Source: Miscanthus floridulus (taxonomy: Eukaryota > Streptophyta > Magnoliopsida > Poales > Poaceae). Taken from it: a DNA stretch of 64,000 nt. Below the pieces are notes generated by a model. The model searched no databases, had not been told where the DNA came from, and worked only from the letters and a program-made list of their open reading frames with translations. The translations under genes and the position numbers were made by a program. Of the stretch, positions 22,938-35,600 are shown piece by piece; the first letter of the stretch is position 1; each line of letters starts with the position of its first letter. The stretch covers positions 72,943,533 through 73,007,532 of the forward strand of contig NC_089584.1 in NCBI RefSeq assembly GCF_019320115.1, read 5' to 3'.

Positions 22938-25758
22938 CTGGTTCAAATTTGAGAGTCATTGCATGTATAGTTTTTGAGTTATAGATTTTCCTTTTATCAT
23001 TGATGGATACTTGTATGAATTTTTGTAAATTATTTAGGAATCCTATGACCATGAAACTTAGTGGGTAGTATCTTAGTACCTTAAAGATGCAAGGAAAAAT
23101 ATGAAATCTGTTGCTTGACACTTTTCACTAAGGTTTCCTAATTATGCCATTTTAAGCTATTATGCCTTACTATTTTTGTGTAGGCTGTTATACTTACTCA
23201 AATGGTGTGAAAATTTTATGGTAATCTACTTAGAGCATGTAGCATCTACTGTAATTTTTGTAGATTTAATGGTGTAGTTTTCATATATGTTTACCATTTC
23301 CTCTAATTAATTAAATAAATTAAGAAAGGTATTAAAAGAAATGTTTTGGTGATGAACACCCTACTTTCTGGTGTTCTTGTGATATGAGTGATATGTGAGT
23401 AGAGTTAGTTTTGTCCAATTATGTGTTTACATCATAAGTTATTAATTATTTTGTTTGCATTATGTCCCTCTGGACAGATCTGGGGACTTTAGATGGTTCC
23501 CCATGATATTTTGGTTTTCTGTGAATGTGATGAATACAAGAGTTGTAGATAATTTATGTATCTAGCTCCTATCAAAATTTAAGGGTATTTGGCCTAGTAG
23601 TTTAGAAACTACAGCTGTTTAAATTTAGGTTTCAGTTTTGCTTACTCTCTGTCTTGTGAGGACAGAGTTCTGTTGATCAAAGAATTCAACTTGGTAAAGT
23701 GTTGAATCATGCTTTGAGGTCTGAAAATGAATTGTAGAAAATTTCATAGGCTTTCCAGATTGTCTTGTTGCATGTCATTTGGATTTATAAATCTCCAGTT
23801 ATGGCTAGTTTACTGTACCACTACATAGTCTTCATTTTGCTGAAATGCAAATGCTTGAGTGTATGCTTGATGCAATGTTCCCGTTGATTGTTTAGGGGTT
23901 AGCCTAACTTGAGAATATGCTTAGGTGCAGGTGCTAGGTCATTAACTGAAGATGCGCAATTATACATTAGGTTGTATAAACTTGGTAAGTGAAAGTGATT
24001 TGAATAGGGCTTAAGTTGGAATATGCAAACTATAGTGAACATGTGCATTCCCCGAGCATCCCTGACATTCGTTCATATGCATCCATGATATTTATCTTGC
24101 GCATTCATGCAATAGGTGTGCCGGAGGGAGTGACGTTGCTGGAGTTTGAGGGAGCCAACCAGGAGGAGGAGCCCGAGGTGCAGGAAGCCAACGAAGCAGC
24201 CGCCGCGGAGGAGTTGCCCGAGTGCCCTGACCACCAGCCTTCCTCATTCCTGAAAGGCAAGCCCTGGAGCATATTAAGCTTCCCATGTTTTTACAAGTAC
24301 ATTGAGTATCTTTTATTCGTTGATGATGCATTAAGTATAGGAATTGGTTGGAACCAATTGCTGCATTATATATCCCTCCTTGTCCAGATATCGCACTGAA
24401 ATCCTATTTAAGTTCAGGAACAGGTTAAATGCTTAGCCATGCTTAGTGTGGTAGAAGTCAGGTGATTTCCTATCACCTGCGAGCTTTAGGATGAGGTGGA
24501 TCACAGTTGGCTATATTTGCTATCGTGGAAAAGAACCATGTTAATAATGAATTAAGACCGGGCGGAGTCTTGTGTAGGTTTGGACATAGTGACTCCGTCT
24601 GAGTCGTTTAAGGACCGATATGCTGTACGTCCTTATGTCATATTGAACGTAGCCTAACACTTAGCTGGCCAGATAAGTCATTCCGACCGTGAAGCCTAGT
24701 AGCTCAACTCAGGCCGGGGACACGAGTAGTGGCGTGCATTCTGGAGGTAGTAAGGATGTGCGGAGAGCCATTGGCATAAGTCCAAGGCGGGTTAGAGTCC
24801 CGAACAACCTTGGTAGAGTGGTTCTCTAAGAATGTCGATCTGTTCAGACTCATGACTCCTGAATCATACCAAAGGTGACTCGTTTGCGACCCTGACGGGG
24901 GAAGTAGGGTTTGTGTTTAGGAATACCCCTCTAGCTGGATAGGAATCGATTCGAATTGCCGTCTCTCCCAGATAGTGAGAACTTGACTAAGCAGCGGCAA
25001 CGTAGATTCAATTAATTTAACGATATGGTTAAATGGATGATGATGATGAGGTTGCCACAATGTATACCTAATATGGTTATTAATGTTTGCACCCTAATAA
25101 AATGATTGCTTAGTACATGTGCTAATATAGAGGACAGGTTAATGGCTAAAAGTCACTGCTAGTTCAGGTTAAGAGTTAATCATTATTACTTATGCTTTTC
25201 TGCAAAAAGAAAGTGTCAGCCAGACCCACTACATTAAGCTATGCATAATCCTTGGTGTCATTTGTTTGGTTTTCGACAGGTAAGTCTAGCGGAGTACATT
25301 CCCGTACTCAGGGTTTATTCCCTCTTGTTGCAAATGACCTCCTATATCAGGGATTCTGTAAGTATTGTCTCCACCCGGCGGGTGATGAAGACTAGATCAT
25401 GGGCATGATCTCTGTTCTCTTATTTGAATGCTTTTGCAGGCTATGATCAGCAAACTAGTATGTGTATTTGAACTCGGGTGTGTAAGTTAAACTATTTGCT
25501 TCCCCATGTTTTACAAGACTTGTTTTGTAATAACGATGACTCTGTGATGATGTAATCTATTTGCGAATGTCTGCGAAATGTTGTAACGTATGATATGTTA
25601 TGTTGAATTACTGTGATCTTGGTTGTATGCAAGTTGGTTTGAAATCCTTCAAGATTTCGGTTGACTACTAGGTTTATATGGGCTCAAGTTCGAGAATTTG
25701 ATCGTTTCAGCGATTGTTTTTGTACTTGTGCTCTTATAAATTGGTTGGTCCTATGATA
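22936..25758 (+). repeat. Tekay-A 3' LTR, truncated at its 5' side (2.8 kb)
   Basis: Near-identical to 15726-18550 and ends CCTATGATA in the same position as the 5' LTR. The first 2.07 kb of the LTR are missing. It includes a copy of the conserved acidic frame at 24016-24399. Confidence 0.9.
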
Positions 25759-26773
25759 GGTTAGTCTCTGGAATGACCAGGCGTCTATCGAGTTGTAGGT
25801 AAAGGAGTAGTGGAATGTCACAAGAGGGCTATGTCGACCCCATCACTAACGATGGACCCAGATTCCACTTGATCATACCCATTAGCGAGCTCACCGAGCG
25901 CGTCACTCAATCCTGAGCAATCGAGGCAAGTGACAAAGCTTAGCCCCTTTGGTTGTGAGAAACCAAGGATGGGGTAACGCACAAAACTCAAACCGGCCCT
26001 ACCGAGCCCAACGGGGCTCGGGGGCTCAAAACACCAATGCCTGGGTCTGCGACCCCGAACTCGCCCCATCCCTCAGCTACGCCTTGACTACACACTGAAC
26101 GCCTAGGTCTGTGACCCCAAACTCACCTCATCCCTCGGCTACACCTCAACTGCACACCAAACGTCGGGGTCTGTGACCCCAAACTTGCCCCATCCCTCGG
26201 CTATGCCTCGACTGCACACCAAAATGCCTGGGTCTGTGACCCCGAACTTGCCCCATCAGGATCCACGAGCTCTGTCTTGCCCGATCCCTAAACTAAACTG
26301 CCTCGGCTGCACGGGCTGCACCAAGGCAAGGATCCACAAGCTCTGCCTCGCCTGATCCCTAAACTAACTGACTAATTGCCTCAATCCCACAGCGCGCACC
26401 GATGCCAGGATCCATGACCCCGACTCACCCAATCCCACGACGCGCACCGACGCTAGGATCCATGAGCTCTTTCACACTCGATCCCTAAAAATAAACTAAC
26501 TTGACTATAATACACACACATGCCCGCTAACGAAACCCCCAGTCGATTCTGCCCAAATCGCTCAGGGGCTCGGGGGCCACACCCGTGGGTGCGCTCATGT
26601 GCACCCGCTGACAAAACAAAAACTTCCCCCGCAGGCAACACGAAAAACCCCCAGACGATTCCACCTGAATTGCCCAGGGGCTCGGGGCTACACCCATGGG
26701 TGCACTCGCACGCACCCGCCATCAAGACAAAAAAATCCCCCAGACGGTTCTACTCGAATCGCTTGGGGGCTCC
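25759..26773 (+). other. Tat1 3' untranslated region, part 2, with three tandem-repeat blocks
   Basis: Continuation of the Tat1 3' region after Tekay-A. Block 1, 26038-26256: four copies (last partial) of a 62-63 bp unit built round GGTCTG-GACCCC and CCCCATCC. Block 2, 26258-26490: four copies starting AGGATCCA(C/T)-(A/G)A. Block 3, 26523-26773: units starting CCCGC and ending in a purine-rich GGGGCTC. The last unit ends in the true polypurine tract. Frames at 26173-26891 are repeat-encoded and not genes. Confidence 0.72.
26764..26773 (+). other. Tat1 polypurine tract
   Basis: TGGGGGCTCC directly before the 3' LTR start (TTTCGGG at 26774), where plus-strand DNA synthesis would be primed. Two similar G-rich runs lie in the upstream repeat units (near 26565 and 26680). 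Confidence 0.7.
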
Positions 26774-27569
26774 TTTCGGGTTCATAAACCCGAGGTCCCT
26801 CATGGACCGCCTTCCCTGCAAAGGTTCAACCCACCAGACAAATGCTATGAACGAACGCATAGCTCTTGGGCTGGCCCAAGAGCCTAAATGATAGGCCAGA
26901 AGGGCGATCCAATCTCTGACTGGAAGGCCTGGACGAGGAGAAACGATGTCCGCTTCTGACTCCGGCCCACCTCTCTAACTAGAGCGCTCGCTTCGGTCTC
27001 TAGCCCGCCTTCGGATGGCCTCTCCGACCAGAAGGCCTAGCCAAACACCACTTTCGACTCCGACCCGCTTCTCCGATTGGTTGCACCAAACCCCTGCTTA
27101 CAACTCCTCTACGGCTGGTGCAATCAGACCTGACTAGGACCCAAACAACTAGGGATGCCCGCTCGGTAAGGACCAGGAAACAGATGGAGAAAGCAAGGTA
27201 GGGCACCCAAGTCAACCGCAATACCGAGGACCATACCCTGTACACCTATAGGACGGTACCCTATGACCTCCCTAACATAACAGAACCCAAGCAGTGTTGT
27301 AGGCGCCAACATTTTCCCAATAGTGTTGTGGGCACCGTCAACTCCCATACCAGACAAATACGGTAAGGCTTCCCCACATGCCTCTGAGGCATTAATAGTG
27401 TTGTGGGCATCGGCATTTACCATAGCAGGCGAACGCGGTAAAACCCCTCACATGCCTCTGGGCATCAACAGTATAGCAGGTACCGACATTTGTCATACCT
27501 AAAGAAGACGACGCAACCTCCCACATGCATCTGACATTCCATAGTATTGTGGGCACCTACCATCGTCTT
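26774..27569 (+). repeat. Tat1 3' LTR, first part
   Basis: Matches 3921-4713 of the 5' LTR and stops at CATCGTCTT, where Tekay-B is inserted. The LTR resumes at 43985. Frames here (27000-27423 minus) are LTR sequence, not genes. Confidence 0.9.
27565..27569. other. target-site duplication of Tekay-B, left copy (GTCTT)
   Basis: GTCTT at 27565-27569 and 43985-43989 flank Tekay-B. Removing the insertion gives ACCATCGTCTTGTACCCACC, which matches the intact 5' LTR of Tat1 near 4707-4726. This is a direct empty-site confirmation. Confidence 0.95.
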
Positions 27570-30500
27570 TGTCACAGAACCAACCAATTTATAAGAGCAC
27601 AAGTACAAAAACAATCGCCAAAATGATCAAATTCTTGCACTTGAGCCCATATAAACCCGGTAGTCAACTGAAATCTCGAAGGATTTCAAACCAACTTGCA
27701 TACAACCAAGATCACAGTAATTTAACATAACATATCATACATTACAACATTTCACAGACGGTTTGCAAATAGATTACATCACCTCAGAGTCACCGTTATT
27801 ACAAAACAAGTGTTGTAAAGTACGCAGAAGCAAATAGTTTGACTTACACACCTGAGTTCAAATACAAATACTGGTTTGCTGATCACAACCCACAAAAGCA
27901 TTCAGATAAGAGAAACAGAGATCATGCCCATGATCTAGTCTTCGTCACCTGCCGGGTGGAGACAATACTTACAGAATCCCTGATATAGAAGGTCATCTGC
28001 AACAAGAGGGAATAAACCCTGAGTATGAGAATGTACTTAGCTAGACTTACCCATTGGAAACCAAAATAAATGACACCAAGGATCATGCATAGCTTAATTT
28101 AGTGGATCTGGCTGACACTTTCTTTTTGCAGAAAAGCATATGTAATAATGATCAACTCTTAACCTGAACTAGCAGTGACTTTTAGCCATTAACCTATCAT
28201 CTATATTAGCACCTGTACTAAGCAATCATTTGATTAAGATGCAAACATTAATAACCGTATCAGGTAGAAATCGTGGCAACATTATCATCATCATCCATTT
28301 AACCATATCGTTAAATTAATTGAATCTACGTTGCCGCTGCTCAGTCAAGTTCTCACTATCCGGGAGAGATGGCGATTCGAATCAATTCCTATCCAGCTAG
28401 AGGGGTATTCCTAAACACAAACCCTGCTTCCCCCATCAGGGTCACAAACGAGTCACCTTTGGAATGATTTAGGAATCACGAGTCCAAATAGATCGACATT
28501 CTCAGAGAATCACTCTACCAAGGTTGCTCGGGACTCTAACACGCCTTGGACTTATGCCAATGGCTCTCCGCACATCCTTACTACCTCTAGAATGCATGCC
28601 ACTGCTCGTGTCCCTGGCCTGAGTCGAGCTACTAGGCTTCGTGGTCGGAATGACTTATCTGACCAGCTAAGTGTTAGGCTGCGTTCAACATGACATAAGG
28701 ACATACAGCGTATTGGTCCTTAAACGACATAGACGGAGTCACTATGTCTAACCCTGCACAAGACTCCGCCCGTTCTTAATTCATTATTAACATGGTTCTT
28801 TTCCACGATAGCAAATATAGCCAACCGTGATCCACCTCATCCTAAAGCTCGTAGGTGATAGGAAATCACCTAACTTCTACCGCACTAAGCATGGCTAAGC
28901 AATTAACGCGTTCCTAAACTTAAATAGGATTCTAGTGCGATATCTGGACAAGGATGGATATATAATGCAACAATTGGTTCCAACCAATTCCTATACTTAA
29001 TGCATCATCAATGAATAAAATGTACTCAAGGTATTTGTCAAAAACATGAGAGACTTAATATGCTCCAGGGCTTGCCTTTTAGGAAAGAGGAAGGTTGGTG
29101 GTCATGGCACTCAGGTAATTCCTCCTCGGCGGCTGCGTCGTCGATTTCCTGCACCTCGGGCTCCTCCTCCTGGTTGGCTCCCTCGAACTCCAGCAGCGTC
29201 ACTCCCTCTGGCACACCTATTGCATGAATACGCAAGATAAATATCATGGATGCACATGAACGAAGTTAGGGATGCTCGGGGAATGCACATGCTTAATGCA
29301 GTCCGCATTTTCCGACTTAGGCTCTATTCAAATCACTTTACTTACCAAGTTTATACAATCTAATGTACAATTGCTCATCTTCAGTTAAGGTTCTAGCACC
29401 TGCACCTAAGCATGTTCTTAAGTTAGGCTAGCACCTAAACAATCAACAAGGACATTGCAACAAGGCATGCACACAAACATTCATATTTCAGCGAAACAGA
29501 GACTATACAGCGGTATGGTAAACTGACCATAACTGAAGATCTACAATTTTCAATGACATGCAACAAGACAATTTGGAAAGCCTATGAAATTACCTACAAT
29601 TCATTTTTAGACCTCAAGGCATGATTCCAACCTTTACTAGGTCGAACCTACAGAATTACATGATCAGGTCCAAACAAGACAGAGAACAAACAACTCTAGA
29701 ATCTAACTTTGAACAGCTGTAGTTCCTAAACTACTGAGCTAAATGTCACCAAATTTTGACAGGAGCTAGATACATAAGTTATATACAACTTTTGTATTCA
29801 CCACATTCCCACCAAACCAAATTATCATGGGAAACTTTGTAAAGTCCCCAGAACTGTCCCGAAAGACATAATGCAGAAAAATAATTATTAACTTATGTTG
29901 TAAACATATAATTGGACAAAACTAACTTTACTCACTCATCACACATGTCACAAGAACACCAGAAAGTAAGGTGTTCACCATCATTTCATTTCTTTTAATT
30001 CCTTTCTTAATTTATTTAATTAAATAAGAGAAATAACAAACATATATGAGAACTACACCATTTAATCGACAAAAATTACAGTAGGTACTACATGCTCTAA
30101 GTAGACCACTAGAAAATTTTCACACCATTTGAGCAAGCATAACAGCCTACACAAAAATGATAAGACATAATGGCTTAAAATGACATAATTAGGAAACCCT
30201 AGTGAAAAGTGTCAAGCAACATATTTTATATTTTTCCTAGCATCTTTAAGGTACTACTATACTCCCCACAAAATTTCAACATCATTGGATTCCTAGATAA
30301 TTTACAAAAATTCACACAAGGATCATTCAATGATAAAAGGAAAATCTATAACTCAAAAACCATACATGCAATGACTCAAATTTTTACCAGAGCTTCTACT
30401 AAGGAAGAATAGCTTACCAACAAAATTGCATAATTTTTGGAGCACAGGAACTCAAGATATAATTTAAACAATTTTGCATGCATTTAAAAACACATTTTAA

Positions 30501-32608
30501 GTTCCTATTTAATTCATCCAAAATTTCCACTACAAGTGTTCATGTCATATTTTTCCTAAATACTAGACTTCACCATGATCCTAACAAAATTGGAATCACC
30601 CCATTTGGATCTACCAATTTGGAGATATACATTTTAGAAAATAGCATCAAAACTAGAATATTTGAACTATCCTATTGCTCAACGGTCATTGGCAAGCGGG
30701 GCCCTCGGGTCAGATGACCCCACCGGTCAGCGAAAGGAAACAGGGCAGGCGGCTTGCGATGGCGCGACAGCGGCGAAGCTTGCTGACGGTGGCTTCACCG
30801 GCGATGAGAATGGCACCAACGTGACCGCCTAAACCTCACGCGTCAATTTACACCCTATCCACCAACTCTACCGACCCCTAAGTACCCTGGCCATCGAGCT
30901 CGGTGGCTCGGCCATGGCGCACGGTGGCACGCGGCCGTGTTTTGGCTCAACGGCGGTGAATCCTAGGACTACATCTTCGAGGTAGACACTACGGCTCAGA
31001 TGGTTCCTAATGCGTGCACTAGAATAGGCAGGAAGGGTTCAGAGGCGGCCGGCCACGACAAGCGCCAACTCCGGCGAGGTACGGCCATGGCGACGGCGTC
31101 GGAAAAATGGCCACCAACTGCACTAGCGTGCTCGGTGCACCACGCTACGCCTCATGCGCATAGACCGACGAGCGGTGCTTGGGGTCGCACCCGTCAGCCC
31201 CAGCACAACGCCCCGGTTTGGGGGACCGACCCCCCACAGTTCCCTCGGGCCAGTCAGAACATTGCCGTCGCGGCAATGCTCCTGCGCAGCCTGTCCAAGC
31301 CGAATGACCCTCGCGAACAGGCGATCCACTAGAACCTCCGGGCACTAGTGGAGACCGCTGCCATTCAACAAGCGGAGTGCTCCGTATCATGACGACGACT
31401 CATGACCTCGCTCCCCGTTTGGGGAACAGGGACGCAGCAGATGGGGCACTACACCCTGTCACTGCCACAACCACCGATTGCGACACAAGAAGACGCAATC
31501 GCACCTCATCTTGACTTGACGACTGCCCTATGCCGACCGCCTATCTACACGCGGCTCGGGCCGAACTGAGACGCACGCAGCGTCGATCGGAGTCCCAGCC
31601 CTGACAGCCTAGAACCACCACTACATGATTTGTGGCTTTGTATGACAAACAGAAACTATCCTGTAAACTACAGAGTTGGTCACAAAAAGTATGTTATGAT
31701 GAAATGTCACCGTCACAATGGTCGTCATATAACGACCATCGCTAAATGTACTACGTGACGAAAATATGGTGGACCGTCACAAAATGTGGTACCTTTTGTG
31801 ATGGTATACACTGTTGTCACGTATTGTTCTTTTTTATGACGCTAAAGTAGAATAGGCAGGAAGGGTTCGGAGGCGGCCGGCCATGACAAGCGCCAACTCC
31901 GACGAGGTACGGCCATGGCGACGATGTCGGGAAAATGGCCACCAACTGCACCAGCGCGCTCGGCGCACCACCCCAAAATGGCCACCCCAAAACTAACTTG
32001 TGGGACCTTTTTGAGCATGTTGTGCACATTTTCATGACTTAGCTTATAAACAAAGTTTGTTCCTTATAAAATTTGCTACAACTTTGCTTTAGGTTGCTCA
32101 AACATGCAAACACTCTAAGCTACACTTTTTAAACAGTCAAACTCAGGAGCTCTAGGGGTCCATAATGGTCAAACCATGACTTGGAAACCTAATTAGGAAA
32201 AATGATCAACATGAACATTGTTCCTAATGACTTTCTAAGTATAACTAAGTTGCTTAAGAGGATAATTAGCCACACCACACATTGGTCACACCAAAATCAA
32301 GCATCACATGCATTGAAACAAGGAAAAACAAGTGAAATGTTACCTTTGTTTCAAAGTCATGTTTCACATGTTTTATGATTTTGTTGCATAGTACTAACTA
32401 ACCATGTTTCACTAAAGTGAGTTGCACATGTTGCACTTGAGTGTTGCACACTATTCATTTCATAAAACCAACACACATGAAATATAACAATATGTTGCAA
32501 TGTTTCGAAAACATGTTTCATGCAATATAAGCTCATGAATGGATGAATGATGCTCATGTTCATGAAATGCAAGTGTAAATGTGGGAGCCAAACACCAGAG
32601 GTGTTACA
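27570..32608 (-). repeat. Tekay-B 3' LTR (5.0 kb), rearranged
   Basis: On the minus strand it starts TGTAACACCTCTGGTGTTTGG at 32608 and ends GGTTCTGTGACA at 27570. Against the 5' LTR it lacks the segment corresponding to about 42772-43371 and carries about 0.85 kb of other sequence at 31103-31980. It contains the acidic LTR frame at 29247-29038. Confidence 0.88.
31019..31973. repeat. rearranged block: 125-bp direct repeat enclosing captured Tat gag sequence
   Basis: The stretch 31019-31141 (AGAATAGGCAGGAAGGGTTC and on) is repeated at 31848-31973. Between them, 31124-31610 is recognisably related to Tat1 gag-linker sequence at about 6000-6610 (shared CAGAACAT-GC-GTGGCAATGCT, then ATCATGAC, then GAGTCCCAGCCCT). 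31614-31847 is an unidentified segment with hairpins (GGTCGT-N6-ACGACC; CACAAAA-N9-TTTTGTG) reminiscent of DNA-transposon subterminal sequence. Frames called here are not genes. Confidence 0.7.
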
Positions 32609-32622
32609 GCCCTCCCCCTTAT
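32609..32622 (-). other. Tekay-B polypurine tract
   Basis: On the minus strand TTATAAGGGGGAGGGC directly precedes the 3' LTR start TGTAACACC. It lies just downstream of the chromodomain stop. Confidence 0.8.
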
Positions 32623-32650
32623 AAAAATCTCGTCCCAAGATTTGACAAGC

Positions 32651-35600
32651 GTACCATTATTGATATAATTCCTTATAAACGTCCCTTAAATAATCTTCTC
32701 TTTCCCATGTTGCATCGCGTTCACTACCCTGATTACTCCACATGACTTTGTAAAACTTGACCACACGACTCCGAGTCACTCGCTCATGAGTGTCAATTAC
32801 TTAGACCAGCTTTTCTTCAAAGGTCAAATCAAATTTTAACTCGATATCCCCCAGTGGAACTCTCTCTTCAGGGACGCGAAGACATTTCTTCAATTGGGAT
32901 ACATGAAAGACATTGAAGATAACACTCATCTCAGGAGGTAATTGGATCTTGTATGCTACCTTACCACTTTGTCCATTGATTTCAAACAGACCAACATATC
33001 TCGGTGCAAGCTTTCGCTTCATACCAAAGCGTTGGACACTCTTCGTGGGTGAGACTTTCAGATAAATGAAGTCTCCAACTTCGAACTCAATAGGTTTTCT
33101 ATGACGATCAACATAACTTTTCTACCTAGCTTGAGCTACAACCATATGGGTTTGGATAGTATGAACTTGTTCTTTGGCTTCTTGAACAAAATCAATTCCA
33201 TAATATCTCCTTTCATCAGCTTCAACCCAATTCATCGGAGTTCTACACTTCCGACCATACAAAGCTTCAAACGGTGCCATCTTGATACTCTTTTGATAAC
33301 TATTATTGTATGAGAATTCAGCTAGGGGCAACCACTTTTCCCATGAACCCTTAGCCAAGATGACACATGCTCTCAACATATCTTCTAAGATTTGATTCAC
33401 TCGTTCAGTTTGACCATTGGTTTGCGGATGATAGGCAGAACTTCTTACTAACTTAGTTCCTAATAATCCATGTAAGTGCTCCCAAAAGCGAGCAGTGAAC
33501 TATGGTCCTCTACCAGAGACAATAGTATGAGGTATCCCATGAAGTCAGACTATCTGATTAAAATACAATTCTGCATAGTCAGTTGGACGAAAATCTATGA
33601 GGACAGGAATGAAGTGTGCAGACTTGGTCAAACGGTCTACAATCACCCAAATGGAGTTAAAATTCCTCTTAGTAGTAGGGAGTCCAACAATAAAATCCAT
33701 ACTTATCTCCTCCCATTTCCAACCTGGAATAGAGAGTGGCTGAAGCAATCCCTCCTTCATGTGCATAGCTTTGACTCAACAACAAGTGTCACACCTAGCC
33801 ACATAAGCGGCTATCTCTTTCTTCATTTTGGTCCACCAAAAGCGAGGCTTCAAATCATGATACATTTTGTTACTACCAGGATAAATAGATAATTTAGAGG
33901 AATGGGCTTCGGATATGATTTGATTTCTAAGCTCTCTATCCTTCGGAACCACCAACCTATCCTTGAACCATAACACGTCATTCTCATCTACCCAAAAATG
34001 TTTAGTTTCATGCTCTTTCATCTTACGCTTGATGTGGAACACACCTAAATCTATCTTCTATAGCTCGATAATTCAACTCTGTAGAGTACAACTGATGGTG
34101 ATGTTGTGAAGGACTACAGGATGTAGGAGTTTTGACAAATGGAAGTCACTTTCAATCAAAGAGTGACAATGAGATTTCCTGCTTAAGGCATCCACAACGA
34201 CGTTTGCCTTGCCAGGGTGATAGTGCACTTGGAGGTTATAATCCTTGATCAACTCGAGCCATCTTCTCTGACGCATATTCAACTCAGGTTGAGTGAAGAT
34301 ATACTTAAAACTTTTATGATCAGTGTAGATGTTGCACACATTGCTGAGCAAATAATGTCTCTAGGCCTTCAAAGCATGAACAACTGTAGTGAGTTCTAAG
34401 TCATGTGTTGGATAGTTCACCTTATGCTTCCAAAGTTGGCGAGAGGTATAAGCAATGACTCTACCCTCTTGCATAAGAACACCTCCTAAACCTATACCTG
34501 ATGCATCACAGAACACATCAAAAGGTTTCTTGATATCTGGTTGCGCCAAAACCGGAGCCAAAGTTAGAAGAGTTCGCAGGGTGTGGAAAGCCACATCACA
34601 CTCGGAAGTCTAGACAAACTTCATGTCTTTTTGCAGCAATTGAGTCATATGCTTGGCTATTTTAGAGAAATCCGGGATGTAGCGACGATAATAGCCAGCC
34701 AATCCTAGAAAACTTCGAACCTCATGCGCCGAGATGAGAGCCTTCCAACCCAACACTTCTTGCACCTTGGTGGGATCCACCATAATTCCACTATCGGACA
34801 ACACGTGTCCAAGAAAAGGTACCTCACAAAGCTAGAATTCACACTTGCTGAACTTTGCATAAAGCTGGTGTTCCCACAATCTAGTGAGAACCACTCGCAA
34901 ATGTTCAACATGATCTTCTTCATTCCTAGAATAAACTAGGATGTCATCTATAAATACCACCACAAATTTGTCCAACTCGGGCATAAACACCGAATTCATC
35001 AAATACATGAAGTGTGTGGGGGCATTGGTCAATCCAAAAGACATAACAAGGTACTCATACAGACCGTATCTTGTGGAGAATGCAGTTTTTGGAACATCCT
35101 CAGGCCAAATTTTGATTTGATGATAACCAGATCTCAAATCAATCTTGGAAAAGACTTTTGCTTTAGACAACTGATCAAATAAGATATCTATGCGTGGCAG
35201 AGGATACCTATTCTTGATTGTAAGTGCATTCAAGGGCCTATAATCTACACACATGCATAGTGATTGATCCTTCTTCTTTACAAAGATAGCTGGGCACCCC
35301 CACAGAGATGAACTAGGATGAATAAGGCCTTTCTTTAGAAGTTCATTCAACTAGGTCTTAAGTTTGGCTAGTTCATTGGGAGGCATCCTATAAGGCCTTC
35401 TAGAGATGGGCGCTGTACCAGGTAGCAACTCTATCTTGAACTCCATGTCTCGATCCGGGGGCAATCTAGGTAAATCACCGAGAAAGACATCCAAAAAATC
35501 ACACACGACAGGGATATCTGCCATAGCCTTTACTTGCAGCGCATTAGCCGTACAAGAAAGATTAATGTCTCTGGGTAGCTATACTAGAAAACCCTCCTGA

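Larger units (their letters stand above)
13653..25758 (+). mobile_element. Tekay-A: Ty3/Gypsy chromovirus inserted in the Tat1 3' UTR, internally deleted
   Basis: 12.1 kb. 5' LTR 13653-18550, primer site, orf0, gag, protease, most of RT, then a sudden jump into LTR sequence at 22935-22937 and the last 2.8 kb of a 3' LTR to 25758. About 2.2 kb of pol (thumb, RNase H, integrase, chromodomain, polypurine tract) and the first 2.07 kb of the 3' LTR are missing. Flanking 5-mers are GGTCG (13648-13652) and GGTTA (25759-25763). They differ only at a CG-to-TA position, so they may be a decayed target duplication. I count 6 differences, all transitions, in about 225 bp of shared LTR. Confidence 0.88.

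Noticed and set aside
13648..25763. GGTCG / GGTTA as a perfect target duplication of Tekay-A
   Set aside because: Only three of five bases match. It may be a decayed duplication (CG to TA), so it is mentioned but not counted as proof.
26173..26891. Several frames on both strands in the Tat1 3' region
   Set aside because: They read tandem repeats and LTR sequence in all frames. No domain or start context.
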